NCBI RefSeq assembly: GCF_018614655.1
Contig: NZ_JAGGOG010000019.1
Coordinates: 181,021 to 245,020 of the forward strand
DNA: 64,000 nt
Reading direction: 5' to 3'
Source of the DNA: Pseudomonas fluorescens
Lineage (GTDB): Bacteria; Pseudomonadota; Gammaproteobacteria; Pseudomonadales; Pseudomonadaceae
A model generated the notes under the pieces. It was not told the origin of the DNA. It worked only from the letters and a program-made list of their open reading frames with translations, and did no database searches. A program made the translations under genes and the position numbers. Below, in pieces: positions 50,918 to 59,816 of this stretch (within the stretch, counting starts at the first letter, position 1; each line of letters begins with the position of its first letter).

Positions 50918-52122
50918 CCGTCCGCACGCAGCAAGGTTCCCAGGCAATGTTCAGTGATGCTGTAGAACGCCTTGAGCTCCTGGATTTTCGCCAGCAACTG
51001 CGTGTTGTCCAACGGCTCGTCGCGTTTGACGGCGAGGATCATCTTGTTCTTGTTGGTGTGCTCCAACGAGATGAACTCGAATACCTTGGTCTCGTAGCCA
51101 CAGGCTTCCAGGAATAACGCCCGCAGGCTGTCGGTGACCATTTCCGCCTGCTGCCCCAGGTGCAGACCGTATTGCAGCATCGGCTTGAGCAGCACCGGGC
51201 TCTGGATTTGCAGGCGGATCTGTTTGTGGCAACACGGCGAGCACATGATGATCGACGCGCCGGAGCGGATACCGGTATGGATCGCGTAGTCAGTGGCGAT
51301 GTCGCAGGCATGCAGGGCGATCATCACATCCAGCTCGCTGGGCGCCACGCTGCGCACGTCACCACATTTGAACACCAGGCCTGGATGCTCCAGGTGGGCG
51401 GCGGCGTCGTTGCACAGGCTGACCATGTCTTCGCGTAATTCGACGCCGGTTACCTGGCCCTCGGCCTTGAGGGTGTTGCGCAGGTAATCGTGGATGGCAA
51501 ACGTCAGGTAACCCTTGCCCGAACCGAAGTCCGCGACGCGCACCGGCTGGTCCAGCTTCAAGGGTGACGAGGTCAGCGCATGGCTGAACACTTCGATGAA
51601 CTTGTTGATCTGCTTCCACTTGCGCGACATCGCCGGGATCAGCTCATGCTTGGCGTTGGTCACACCCAGGTCGGCGAGAAACGGGCGGCTCAGGTCGAGG
51701 AAGCGATGTTTCTCGCGGTTGTGCTCGGCGGACGGCGCTTCGCGCAATTGCTGCGGTTTGCTTTTGAACAGCGAGCTTTTGTTCTTCTTGCTGTACTCCA
51801 ACTGGGCTTCGTCGGTCACGCAGAGCAAGTGTGCGTTCTTGAACGACAGCGGCAACAGCTCGGCAACCGCCGCTACGCCATCGGCCAGGGAGAAATTCTT
51901 GGTGATGTCACGGGTCTTGTAACGGTAGACGAAAGACAGGCAAGGCTGATCCTTGACCGTCGTCGGCTTGATGATCAGCCGCTGCAGGTCCGCTTCACTG
52001 CCGACGTATTTGGCCAATACCAGCTTGATAAAGGCGCTTTGCTCAAGACTGGCGCTCAGCAGTTCGAGGAACTGTGCGTGATGATCCGGCGCAAGGCTGG
52101 CAGGTTTAGCGGTAACAGACAT
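50905..52122 (-). CDS. SAM-dependent methyltransferase (Methyltransf_32-like)
   Basis: A 405-residue protein from ATG 52122 (GAGG upstream). The central Rossmann methyltransferase part has motif I VADFGSGKGYLTFAIHDYL and GVELREDMVSLCNDAA, preceded by the typical AMSRKWKQINKFIEVFSHAL. IALHACDIATDYAIHTGI and IMCSPCCHKQIR follow. This pattern is seen in a family of likely RNA or protein methylases (METTL25-like); the substrate is unproven. It is a single gene. Confidence 0.82.
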   Translation of the reverse strand: MSVTAKPASLAPDHHAQFLELLSASLEQSAFIKLVLAKYVGSEADLQRLIIKPTTVKDQPCLSFVYRYKTRDITKNFSLADGVAAVAELLPLSFKNAHLLCVTDEAQLEYSKKNKSSLFKSKPQQLREAPSAEHNREKHRFLDLSRPFLADLGVTNAKHELIPAMSRKWKQINKFIEVFSHALTSSPLKLDQPVRVADFGSGKGYLTFAIHDYLRNTLKAEGQVTGVELREDMVSLCNDAAAHLEHPGLVFKCGDVRSVAPSELDVMIALHACDIATDYAIHTGIRSGASIIMCSPCCHKQIRLQIQSPVLLKPMLQYGLHLGQQAEMVTDSLRALFLEACGYETKVFEFISLEHTNKNKMILAVKRDEPLDNTQLLAKIQELKAFYSITEHCLGTLLRADGYLA

Positions 52123-52226
52123 GAACAAAAACGCCTCGGGCAGGGAATGCCGGGCATTTTAGGGGGGATGGGGCTTGAGGGCACGGGGTTATTTGATCAA
52201 CGGTCAAAGCCACGTCGCAAATCAAA

Positions 52227-52327
52227 GTAGCCGCTGCCGAGGCACGAGGCTGCGATGCGTGTCCGCAGGACCGCCCTCGGGGGCTGCTGCGCAACCCATC
52301 GCAGCCTCGTGCCTCGACAGCGGCTAC
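52227..52327. repeat. REPIN-like palindrome, sister of the one at 20642
   Basis: The left arm GTAGCCGCTGCCGAGGCACG (continuing to 52257) is repeated inverted at 52297-52327 with one mismatch. The centre also resembles that of the element at 20642. Outside the right arm AGCGGCTAC is duplicated in tandem, a small later change. Confidence 0.9.
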
Positions 52328-52358
52328 AGCGGCTACAGCGCTTGCAGCGGCGCTGGTT

Positions 52359-52976
52359 CTATTCGAGTACCACCAACCGATTCGGCAACTCGTTGCGGGC
52401 CTGCGTCAGCGGCACATGCACCTTGAGCAACTCCCCGCAGGCTTCAATACAGGCGATAAACCCGGCCAGGGTCTGCCCCTGCTTCACTTGCTGGGTGAAG
52501 ACCTTGACGATAGCGTCCCAACTGCTGTCGTCCAGGCGTTTGGAGATGCCGTCATCCACCAGGATTTCCACATAACGCTCGGCTTCGCTGACAAAAATCA
52601 GCACCCCGGTGCTGCCCAGGGTGTGGTGCAGGTTCTGCTCCAGAAACTGCCGCCGCGCCAGGTTCGATGCCCGCCAGTGCCGCACGGAACGCGGGATCAG
52701 CCGCGTGGTGATCTTCGGCAAACGAAACAGCAGGCAAAACACAATGAAGGTCGCCCACTGTGCCAGCAGCAAGGTGTGCATGGTCATCCAGCCGGACAGG
52801 TAATGAATGATTCCCGGCACCACCAGCGCCAGCAGGCTGGCCCACAGCAGCGGGATGTAGGCGTAATCATCGGCCCGAGCGGCCAGCACGGTCACCAGCT
52901 CCGCGTCGGTCTGTTGCTCGACCTTGGCGATCGCTTCGGCGACCTGGCGTTGTTCGTGTTCGGTCAGTAGTGCCAT
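52359..52976 (-). CDS. TPM-domain membrane protein
   Basis: A 205-residue protein with a TPM domain split around two membrane helices: residues 1-30 (EHEQRQVAEAIAKVEQQTDA ELVTV), hydrophobic stretches near 38-58 and 64-83, then LIPRSVRHWRASNLARRQFL and STGVLIFVSEAERYVEILVD. It is a partner of YgcG and LemA in many Proteobacteria. The function is unknown; TPM domains have been linked to photosystem assembly and phosphatase activity. Confidence 0.85.
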   Translation of the reverse strand: MALLTEHEQRQVAEAIAKVEQQTDAELVTVLAARADDYAYIPLLWASLLALVVPGIIHYLSGWMTMHTLLLAQWATFIVFCLLFRLPKITTRLIPRSVRHWRASNLARRQFLEQNLHHTLGSTGVLIFVSEAERYVEILVDDGISKRLDDSSWDAIVKVFTQQVKQGQTLAGFIACIEACGELLKVHVPLTQARNELPNRLVVLE

Positions 52977-53004
52977 GGTTGCAGATGCTCTTTAGTTATT
53001 GTCA

Positions 53005-53733
53005 TTACCAGCCGCCCGAAGCCCCGCCACCGCCGAAACCACCACCGCCCCCTCTGAATCCACCACCGCCGCCTCCCCCGCCGCCACCGCGCCCACTGCT
53101 GCTGAGAATGGCGAGAAGAATGGCGCCCACCGGCAGGCCCATGCGATTGCACAACCACAACACGATCAGCAACAGCACAAACAAGCCGATGGAAAACGCC
53201 GGATTCTCCTTGGCAAAATTGGGGTCTGCCACACGCGCCGGTACGGCCAGTGGATCACCGCCCACCACCTGCAACATCGCCCCGACACCATCGCTGATGC
53301 CCTTGCTGTAGTTGCCGGCCTTGAACGAAGGCGCCATCACCTGGTTGATGATCACCCAGGACTGCGCATCCGTCAGCACGCCTTCCAGGCCGTAACCGAC
53401 TTCGATGCGCAATTGTCGCTCATCACGGGCGACGATCAACAGCGCGCCGTTGTCCTTGCCCTTCTGGCCAATGCCCCACTGGCGGCCCAATTGATAACCG
53501 TAGTCTTCAATGGGCACGCCTTGCAGGTCGGGCACGGTGACCACCACGATCTGGTCACCGCTGGTCTGCTCCAGCGCCTGCAATTGCTGGGTCAGTTGCT
53601 CGCGCACGGCCGGGTCGATCATCTGGGCGGTGTCCACCACCCGCCCAGTCAGCGCAGGAAACGTCAGCGCCGCCTGGACGGTGGTCACACATGCCAGGAG
53701 CCACAGCGCCAGGCCTATCCGTAGTAAACGCAT
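53005..53733 (-). CDS. YgcG-family TPM-domain protein with a glycine-rich tail
   Basis: A 242-residue protein from ATG 53733 (GAGGTG before it). A signal peptide ends near VQA (about residue 21). The TPM domain is at 25-150 (LTGRVVDTAQMIDPAVREQL ... ALLIVARDERQLRIEVGYGL), a membrane helix at about 190-210, and the last 35 residues are mostly glycine with a few Phe and Arg. The tail is a feature of the YgcG family, perhaps for surface or protein contacts. Confidence 0.88.
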   Translation of the reverse strand: MRLLRIGLALWLLACVTTVQAALTFPALTGRVVDTAQMIDPAVREQLTQQLQALEQTSGDQIVVVTVPDLQGVPIEDYGYQLGRQWGIGQKGKDNGALLIVARDERQLRIEVGYGLEGVLTDAQSWVIINQVMAPSFKAGNYSKGISDGVGAMLQVVGGDPLAVPARVADPNFAKENPAFSIGLFVLLLIVLWLCNRMGLPVGAILLAILSSSGRGGGGGGGGGGFRGGGGGFGGGGASGGW

Positions 53734-53754
53734 CGACACCTCATTGAAGCGTTA

Positions 53755-54363
53755 TCAGAACTTCACTTGCGGTGCTTTATCAGCATCAGCGCTGGTAGCT
53801 TCGAAGTTCGCGCGGATCGGCAAATCGCTGTACATCACGGTGTGCCACAGGCGGCCAGGGAACGTACGGATCTCGGTGTTGTAGGCCTGCACCGCAGCAA
53901 TAAAGTCGCGACGGGCCACGGCGATACGATTTTCCGTGCCTTCAAGCTGCGATTGCAGGGCCAGGAAGTTCTGGTTGGCCTTCAGGTCCGGATAGCGTTC
54001 GGACACCACCATCAGACGGCTGAGGGCACCGCTCAAGCCATCCTGGGCTTGCTGGAATTGCTTGAGTTTTTCCGGGTTGTCCAGCGTACTGGCATCGACC
54101 TGGATCGACGTGGCCTTGGCCCGCGCCTCGATCACGGCGGTCAGGGTGTCTTGTTCATGAGCAGCGTAGCCCTTGACCACTTCCACCAGATTGGGGATCA
54201 GATCAGCGCGCCGTTGGTACTGGTTCTGCACTTGAGCCCAGGCCGCCTTGGCCTGCTCGTCCAGGGTCGGGATATTGTTGATTCCGCAACCGCTCAGCAC
54301 AGTGCTGAGCAGCATCAATGCTGCGGCCTTGAAACCCCAGCGATAACCTTGAGTGACTGACAT
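53755..54363 (-). CDS. LemA-family lipoprotein
   Basis: A 202-residue protein from ATG 54363, with GGGAGA 6 bases upstream. A lipobox (VLSGCG) near residue 26 makes it a lipoprotein. The rest is a long helical LemA fold (AWAQVQNQYQRRADLIPNLV EVVKGYAAHE ... NRIAVARRDFIAAVQAYNTE). It is the first of three genes (LemA, YgcG, TPM) that commonly occur together; the role is unknown but may concern envelope stress. Confidence 0.9.
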   Translation of the reverse strand: MSVTQGYRWGFKAAALMLLSTVLSGCGINNIPTLDEQAKAAWAQVQNQYQRRADLIPNLVEVVKGYAAHEQDTLTAVIEARAKATSIQVDASTLDNPEKLKQFQQAQDGLSGALSRLMVVSERYPDLKANQNFLALQSQLEGTENRIAVARRDFIAAVQAYNTEIRTFPGRLWHTVMYSDLPIRANFEATSADADKAPQVKF

Positions 54364-54604
54364 GTATTTCTCCCTGCTCAACCCTAATGGAATTTGGTAA
54401 CCCTACACATCTCGCGCCTGGGGCATAATCCGCCACCACCCACTGGATTGCATCGAGCCAATCAGCTAAAAGATGCCCAGCGCGAATAAGAGTTCAGAAG
54501 TGTGCTGCATTTATCTGAACAATACCTGAACAACAATAGACGCTCCCCAGACTTTGGCCCCGTAATGCTTAGCGTCGGCCCCAAGACTGCGAGAAAGGAT
54601 ATTC

Positions 54605-56896
54605 ATGAAGAAGCTGTGTTTGCTGGGCCTTGTTGCCACTCTGGCCAGTCACGCCGTATTTGCCGAGACCAAACCCGCTGCGCTCAAGGACAAGAACGCC
54701 TTCGTCAGCGACCTGATGAAGCAGATGACCCTCGATGAGAAGATCGGCCAGTTGCGCCTGATCAGCATCGGCCCGGAAATGCCTCGGGAGATGATCCGCA
54801 AGGAAATCGCTGCGGGGCGTATCGGGGGCACCTTCAACTCGATCACTCGCCCGGAAAACCGTCCGATGCAGGACGCCGCCATGCGCAGCCGATTGAAGAT
54901 CCCGATGTTCTTCGCCTATGACGTGATCCACGGCCATCGGACGATTTTCCCGATCAGCCTGGCCCTGGCGTCGAGCTGGGACATGGATGCCATCGGCCGC
55001 TCCGGGCGCATCGCCGCCCAGGAAGCCGCTGCCGACAGCCTCGATATCACCTTTGCACCGATGGTCGACATCTCGCGCGACCCACGCTGGGGCCGCACCT
55101 CCGAAGGCTTTGGCGAGGACACCTACCTGGTGTCGCGCATTGCCGAGGTGATGGTCAAGGCTTTCCAGGGTACCAGCCCCGCCAACGCCGACAGCCTCAT
55201 GGCCAGCGTCAAGCATTTCGCCTTGTACGGCGCGGTGGAAGGCGGTCGCGACTACAACGTGGTCGACATGAGCCCGGTCAAGATGTACCAGGACTATCTG
55301 CCGCCCTACCACGCCGCGATCAAGGCCGGCGCTGGTGGCGTGATGGTTGCCCTGAACTCGATCAACGGCGTGCCCGCCACCGCCAACACCTGGCTGATGC
55401 ACGACCTGCTGCGCAAGGAGTGGGGCTTCAAGGGCCTGGTGGTGAGTGATCACGGCGCTATCTTCGAACTGATCAAGCACGGCGTGGCCAAGGACGGTCG
55501 CGAAGCGGCCAAGCTGGCGATCAAGGCCGGCATCGACATGAGCATGAATGACCAGCTCTACGGCAAGGAATTGCCCGGTCTGCTCAAGTCCGGCGAAATC
55601 CAGCAGAGCGACATCGACAATGCCGTGCGCGAAGTGCTCGGCGCCAAGTACGACATGGGCCTGTTCGCCGACCCGTACCTGCGTATCGGCAAGGCCGAGG
55701 ATGACCCGGCCGACACCTATGCCGACAGCCGCCTGCACCGTGCCGATGCCCGCGACGTGGCCCGCCGTAGCCTGGTATTGCTGAAAAACCAGAACGACAC
55801 CCTGCCGCTGAAAAAGTCCGCGACCATCGCCCTGGTAGGCCCGCTGGCCAAGGCGCCCATCGACATGATGGGCAGTTGGGCCGCCGCCGGCAAACCTGCG
55901 CAATCGGTGACCCTGCTGGACGGCATGAACGCCGTCATCGGTGAAAAAGGCAAAGTGATCTACGCTCGAGGCGCCAACATCACCGCCGACAAAAAGGTGC
56001 TGGATTACCTGAACTTCCTCAATTTCGACGCCCCGGAAGTGGTGGACGATCCACGCTCGGCACAGGTGCTGATCGACGAAGCGGTCAAGGCTGCCAAATC
56101 AGCCGACGTGGTAGTCGCCGCCGTGGGCGAGTCCCGTGGCATGTCCCACGAATCATCCAGCCGCACCGACCTGAACATCCCGCAAAGCCAGCGCGACCTG
56201 ATCAAGGCCTTGAAAGCCACCGGCAAACCGCTGGTGCTGGTGTTGATGAACGGTCGCCCACTGTCGATTCTCGACGAGAACCAACAGGCTGACGCAATCC
56301 TGGAAACCTGGTTCGCCGGTACCGAAGGCGGCAATGCGATTGCCGACGTGCTGTTCGGTGACTACAACCCATCGGGCAAGCTGCCAATCACCTTCCCGCG
56401 TTCGGTGGGGCAGATTCCGACCTACTACAACCACTTGAGCATTGGTCGGCCGTTCACGCCGGGCAAGCCGGGCAACTACACCTCGCAGTATTTCGATGAC
56501 ACCACCGGGCCGCTGTTCCCGTTCGGTTATGGCTTGAGCTACACCACGTTCAGCCTGTCGGACATGGCGCTGTCGTCCACCACCTTGAACAAGACCGGCA
56601 AGCTCGACGCCAGTGTGGTGGTGAAGAACACCGGCAAGGTGGATGGCGAAACCGTGGTGCAACTGTATATCCAGGACGTGGCCGGTTCGATGATCCGCCC
56701 GATCAAGGAGTTGAAGAACTTCCAGAAGATCATGCTCAAGGCGGGTGAAGAGCGTGTGGTGCACTTCAGCATTTGCGAAGATGATCTGAAGTTCTACAAC
56801 ACGCAGCTCAAGTTCGCGGCGGAACCGGGTGAGTTCAATGTACAGATTGGCTTGGATTCGCAGGATGTGAAGCAGCAAACCTTCGAACTGCTCTAA
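54605..56896 (+). CDS. bglX: Periplasmic beta-glucosidase, GH3
   Basis: A 763-residue glycoside hydrolase that releases terminal beta-D-glucose from oligosaccharides in the periplasm. It has a signal peptide (1-20, ending HAVFA), a GH3 N-terminal domain with KHFALYGA (203-210) and nucleophile D282 (GLVVSDHGA), a GH3 C-terminal domain (RSLVLLKNQNDTLPL ... GNAIADVLFGDYNPSGKLPI) and an FnIII-like end (ASVVVKNTGKVDGETVVQLY). The length fits BglX. AAAGGATATTC lies before the ATG. Confidence 0.93.
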   Translation: MKKLCLLGLVATLASHAVFAETKPAALKDKNAFVSDLMKQMTLDEKIGQLRLISIGPEMPREMIRKEIAAGRIGGTFNSITRPENRPMQDAAMRSRLKIPMFFAYDVIHGHRTIFPISLALASSWDMDAIGRSGRIAAQEAAADSLDITFAPMVDISRDPRWGRTSEGFGEDTYLVSRIAEVMVKAFQGTSPANADSLMASVKHFALYGAVEGGRDYNVVDMSPVKMYQDYLPPYHAAIKAGAGGVMVALNSINGVPATANTWLMHDLLRKEWGFKGLVVSDHGAIFELIKHGVAKDGREAAKLAIKAGIDMSMNDQLYGKELPGLLKSGEIQQSDIDNAVREVLGAKYDMGLFADPYLRIGKAEDDPADTYADSRLHRADARDVARRSLVLLKNQNDTLPLKKSATIALVGPLAKAPIDMMGSWAAAGKPAQSVTLLDGMNAVIGEKGKVIYARGANITADKKVLDYLNFLNFDAPEVVDDPRSAQVLIDEAVKAAKSADVVVAAVGESRGMSHESSSRTDLNIPQSQRDLIKALKATGKPLVLVLMNGRPLSILDENQQADAILETWFAGTEGGNAIADVLFGDYNPSGKLPITFPRSVGQIPTYYNHLSIGRPFTPGKPGNYTSQYFDDTTGPLFPFGYGLSYTTFSLSDMALSSTTLNKTGKLDASVVVKNTGKVDGETVVQLYIQDVAGSMIRPIKELKNFQKIMLKAGEERVVHFSICEDDLKFYNTQLKFAAEPGEFNVQIGLDSQDVKQQTFELL

Positions 56897-56898
56897 CC

Positions 56899-57031
56899 TG
56901 TAGCGAGGGGGCTTGCCCCCGTTGGGCTGCGCTGCAGCCCCAATAAGATCACCGCGATTCTTCACTCAGGTTGCGGTGACAGATTTTGGGGCTGCTGCGC
57001 AGCCCAAACGCGGGCAAGCCCGCTCGCCACA
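56899..57031. repeat. REPIN-like palindrome after bglX
   Basis: The arms TGTAGCGAGGGGGCTTGCCC and GGGCAAGCCCGCTCGCCACA are imperfect reverse complements with several changes, and both carry a GGGCTGC-type inner block. It lies between the convergent bglX and clsB genes. Confidence 0.8.
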
Positions 57032-57058
57032 ACAAGTCCGCCGCCTCCCCTTAGCTCA

Positions 57059-58216
57059 CTACCCCCGTCGATCCAGCAAATTAACCACCAACCGATCAAT
57101 CCAGCCCCACACCCGCTGTTTCACCCGCCGCCACAATGGCCGCGACTTCCACGCCTCAAGGCTCACCGCCTGGCTCTGGGCAAAATCACGCTCGAAACTC
57201 CCTGCCACCGCCAACGTCAACTCCGGGTCCAACGCTTCCAGGTTCGCCTCCAGATTGAAGCGCAAATTCCAGTGATCGAAGTTGCACGAACCGATACTCA
57301 CCCAATCGTCCACCAGCACCATTTTCAGGTGCAGGAAGCACGGCTGATATTCAAATATCTGCACCCCGGACTTGAGCAAACGCGGGTAATAACGGTGCCC
57401 GGCATAGCGCACCGACGGGTGATCGGTGCGCGGCCCGGTCAGCAGCAACCGCACATCCACCCCGCGCCCCGCCGCCCGGCGCAGGGCACGTCGTACGCTC
57501 CAGGTCGGCAGGAAATAGGGTGTAGCCAGCCAGATACGCCGCTGGCCACTGTTCAACGCGCGGATCAGCGATTGCAGAATATCGCGGTGCTGGCGGGCGT
57601 CGGCATAGGCCACCCGCCCCAACCCAGGCCCGGTGGCCGGCAGTTTGGGCAAGCGTGGCAGGCCAAAGTAAGTCGCCGGTTTCCAGGCGGTACGGGCTTT
57701 GTTGGCCAGCCATTGGCGGTCGAACAACGCCTGCCAGTCCAGCACCAACGGGCCGGTAATCTGCACCATCACCTCATGCCAGTCGCAGGTGTCTTGCCCG
57801 GGTGTCCAGAACTCGTCGGTCACGCCGGTACCGCCGACCACGGCGATGCTCTGGTCAATCAACAGCAGTTTGCGGTGGTCCCGATAGAGGTTGCGTACCC
57901 AACGGCGCCAGCTCAGGCGATTGTAGAAACGCAGCTCGACACCGGCCCCAATCAAGCGCTGACGCAAACTCAGGGTAAACGCCAGGCTGCCGTAATCATC
58001 AAACAGGCAACGCACCCGCACGCCACGTTCGGCAGCCTGCACCAAGGCCTGAACCATGGCTTCGGCACACGCGCCCGCCTCCACCAGGTACAGTTCCAAC
58101 TCCACCTGACGCTCGGCCCGGGCAATGCCCACCAGCATCTGCGGAAAGAAATTCGGACCGTCGATCAGCAACTCGAAACGGTTGGCGCTGCGCCAGGGGA
58201 ACACCGCGCCGCTCAT
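57059..58216 (-). CDS. clsB: Cardiolipin synthase B
   Basis: A 385-residue phospholipase-D-superfamily enzyme that makes cardiolipin from phosphatidylglycerol (and, for some ClsB, phosphatidylethanolamine-linked lipids). Two HKD motifs are present: H114-K116-D121 (YRDHRKLLLIDQ) and HLKMVLVDDWVSIGSCNFD near residue 297. No N-terminal membrane helices are seen, as is usual for ClsB. It lies one base after the stop of the YceI gene, read in the same direction, so the two probably form an operon. Confidence 0.88.
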   Translation of the reverse strand: MSGAVFPWRSANRFELLIDGPNFFPQMLVGIARAERQVELELYLVEAGACAEAMVQALVQAAERGVRVRCLFDDYGSLAFTLSLRQRLIGAGVELRFYNRLSWRRWVRNLYRDHRKLLLIDQSIAVVGGTGVTDEFWTPGQDTCDWHEVMVQITGPLVLDWQALFDRQWLANKARTAWKPATYFGLPRLPKLPATGPGLGRVAYADARQHRDILQSLIRALNSGQRRIWLATPYFLPTWSVRRALRRAAGRGVDVRLLLTGPRTDHPSVRYAGHRYYPRLLKSGVQIFEYQPCFLHLKMVLVDDWVSIGSCNFDHWNLRFNLEANLEALDPELTLAVAGSFERDFAQSQAVSLEAWKSRPLWRRVKQRVWGWIDRLVVNLLDRRG

Positions 58217-58217
58217 G

Positions 58218-58808
58218 TCAGCGCGCCGTGAAAATCAGCACCGCACCCACCGGCACCGACAAGCTGATCTGCGACAAACCAGCCGCCTTGCGCAATGCGG
58301 ACACGCCCGGCAGCAAATCGAAATCTTCGGCGTGCAGTACCAGCGGTTCCAGGGTCACCACCTGAAAACGTCGGTCGTCCAGGTGGGTGGCCAAGAGCTC
58401 GGCGTTATAGGTCTGGGTCTTGCCGTGCAGCGTCACCGACACCGGCAGCCGTAGCTCAAGCTGCGCACCGGCCGCCAGGTCATTGATCGGTTGCAGATTG
58501 ATCTGGGCATTGATCAGCGCATCGGGGAACGTCTTGATCTCGAACAGCTCATTGCGCATGCGCTCATCGCGCAGTGGAATGCCGCTGTTGACCGATTCCA
58601 GCTCGACTTCCAACTGCGCCGCACCTTGGCTGTCGACCTTACCGTGCAACACCAGAAAACGATGGACTTCGGCAATGTCGGTATTTTTGGTGGTAACGAA
58701 TGACAGGCGCGAGGACTCGTTGTCCAGGTACCAGTCGGCGTGGGCAGGCAAAGCTGCACAGGCCAGGAGGAGGAAGGCGAAGGGTTTGAGCAGGGAGGCA
58801 TTGAACAT
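58218..58808 (-). CDS. YceI-family periplasmic protein
   Basis: A 196-residue protein with a signal peptide (1-24, ending PAHA) and a lipocalin-like YceI barrel (WYLDNESSRLSFVTTKNTDI AEVHRFLVLHG ... QLELRLPVSVTLHGKTQTYN). YceI proteins bind long isoprenoids such as ubiquinone precursors. It is upstream of clsB by one base, suggesting a shared envelope-lipid role. Confidence 0.88.
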   Translation of the reverse strand: MFNASLLKPFAFLLLACAALPAHADWYLDNESSRLSFVTTKNTDIAEVHRFLVLHGKVDSQGAAQLEVELESVNSGIPLRDERMRNELFEIKTFPDALINAQINLQPINDLAAGAQLELRLPVSVTLHGKTQTYNAELLATHLDDRRFQVVTLEPLVLHAEDFDLLPGVSALRKAAGLSQISLSVPVGAVLIFTAR

Positions 58809-58890
58809 AAAGACTCGTAGGGCGATAAACCTGGATGAACCTTAACCGCCCCATTAGTCAGGCGCAATGTAACTGACGACACAGTATTAG

Positions 58891-58980
58891 TGTGGGAGCG
58901 GGCTTGCTCGCGAATGCGGTGGGTCAGTCACCGAATGCATCAACTGACACACCGCATTCGCGAGCAAGCCCGCTCCCACA
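58891..58980. repeat. REPIN-like palindrome, 30-bp perfect arms
   Basis: TGTGGGAGCGGGCTTGCTCG starts a 30-base arm that is exactly mirrored at the right end, around a centre that is itself partly symmetric (GGTCAGT...ACTGACA). It is the same class as the decayed copy at 49802 and the best-preserved in the window. It lies next to the end of the IclR gene. Confidence 0.92.
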
Positions 58981-58982
58981 TG

Positions 58983-59753
58983 TCAACCCAACGCCTGCTG
59001 CACATCCCGAATCGCCGACTCCAGGCTCGCCAGGTGCAGGCTCAATACCCGCTCCACCGGCGCCTGATGCATCGGCCAATGCAATGCCATGCTGCCCACC
59101 AACCGGCCATTGGCCCGAACCGGTAACGCTACCGCGCGAATCAGGAACGGCAAACGCACCGGGTATTCCCAATAACCTTCCGTGCGCTGGCCAAAACCTT
59201 GGTGCTGGGATTGCTCGCACGCCCGGAACTGCTCGTCCTGCGCCACCTGATTACGGCCCGCCAGACGCTGCACTTCATCCGGCGCCAGTTGCGCCAGGCA
59301 GGCCTTGCCCATAGCCGAATGAAACAGGCTGGCATGCTGCCCGACAATCTGGCAGTTGTTCGGGTACAGCTTGCGCAACACCGTAGGGATCGCGCTTTCC
59401 ATCACCTCCAGGCGCTCGCCGTCAAAGCTCGACAGGTCCGCCACCAACCCGGTGCGCTCACTCAACTCCAACAGCCACGGCGCCGCACGCTCCACCAGGT
59501 GGCGCTTGAAGCGTTGTTGGGTGTCGCCAAACAGCCGCTGCGCGGTGAGCCGGTAACGGCGGTCACTCAGGCCACGGTAAACCCAGCCCTGATCCTGCAA
59601 CGTCAGCAACATCCGCGACACCGTGGCCTTGGGCAGACGGGTCAGGTAATGCAACTCCTCCAGCCCCAGCGCCTGATGCTCGCCGAGCAATTCGATAATC
59701 GCCAATGCCCGCTCCACTGAGCGCACGGTGCCTGTCTCGGCGTTGCTGCCCAT
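58983..59753 (-). CDS. IclR-family regulator
   Basis: A 256-residue protein from ATG 59753 (GAGGAG upstream); the longer frame from 59792 is rejected. A winged HTH lies in residues 10-70 (VRSVERALAIIELLGEHQAL GLEELHYLTRLPKATVSRML), then the IclR effector domain (GLVADLSSFDGERLEVMESA ... FHSAMGKACLAQLAPDEVQR). It follows the amidase-transporter pair on the same strand and probably controls it. Confidence 0.87.
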   Translation of the reverse strand: MGSNAETGTVRSVERALAIIELLGEHQALGLEELHYLTRLPKATVSRMLLTLQDQGWVYRGLSDRRYRLTAQRLFGDTQQRFKRHLVERAAPWLLELSERTGLVADLSSFDGERLEVMESAIPTVLRKLYPNNCQIVGQHASLFHSAMGKACLAQLAPDEVQRLAGRNQVAQDEQFRACEQSQHQGFGQRTEGYWEYPVRLPFLIRAVALPVRANGRLVGSMALHWPMHQAPVERVLSLHLASLESAIRDVQQALG

Positions 59754-59816
59754 GGTCGATCTCCTCGATGCGGATGGATGATCTTTTTTCACAGCAAGAT
59801 ACAGGCCCGTCTGGAT

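Noticed and set aside
54569..55903. A 444-codon open frame on the minus strand
   Set aside because: It is antisense to bglX, which has all GH3 motifs; the frame's protein is a low-complexity reverse image.
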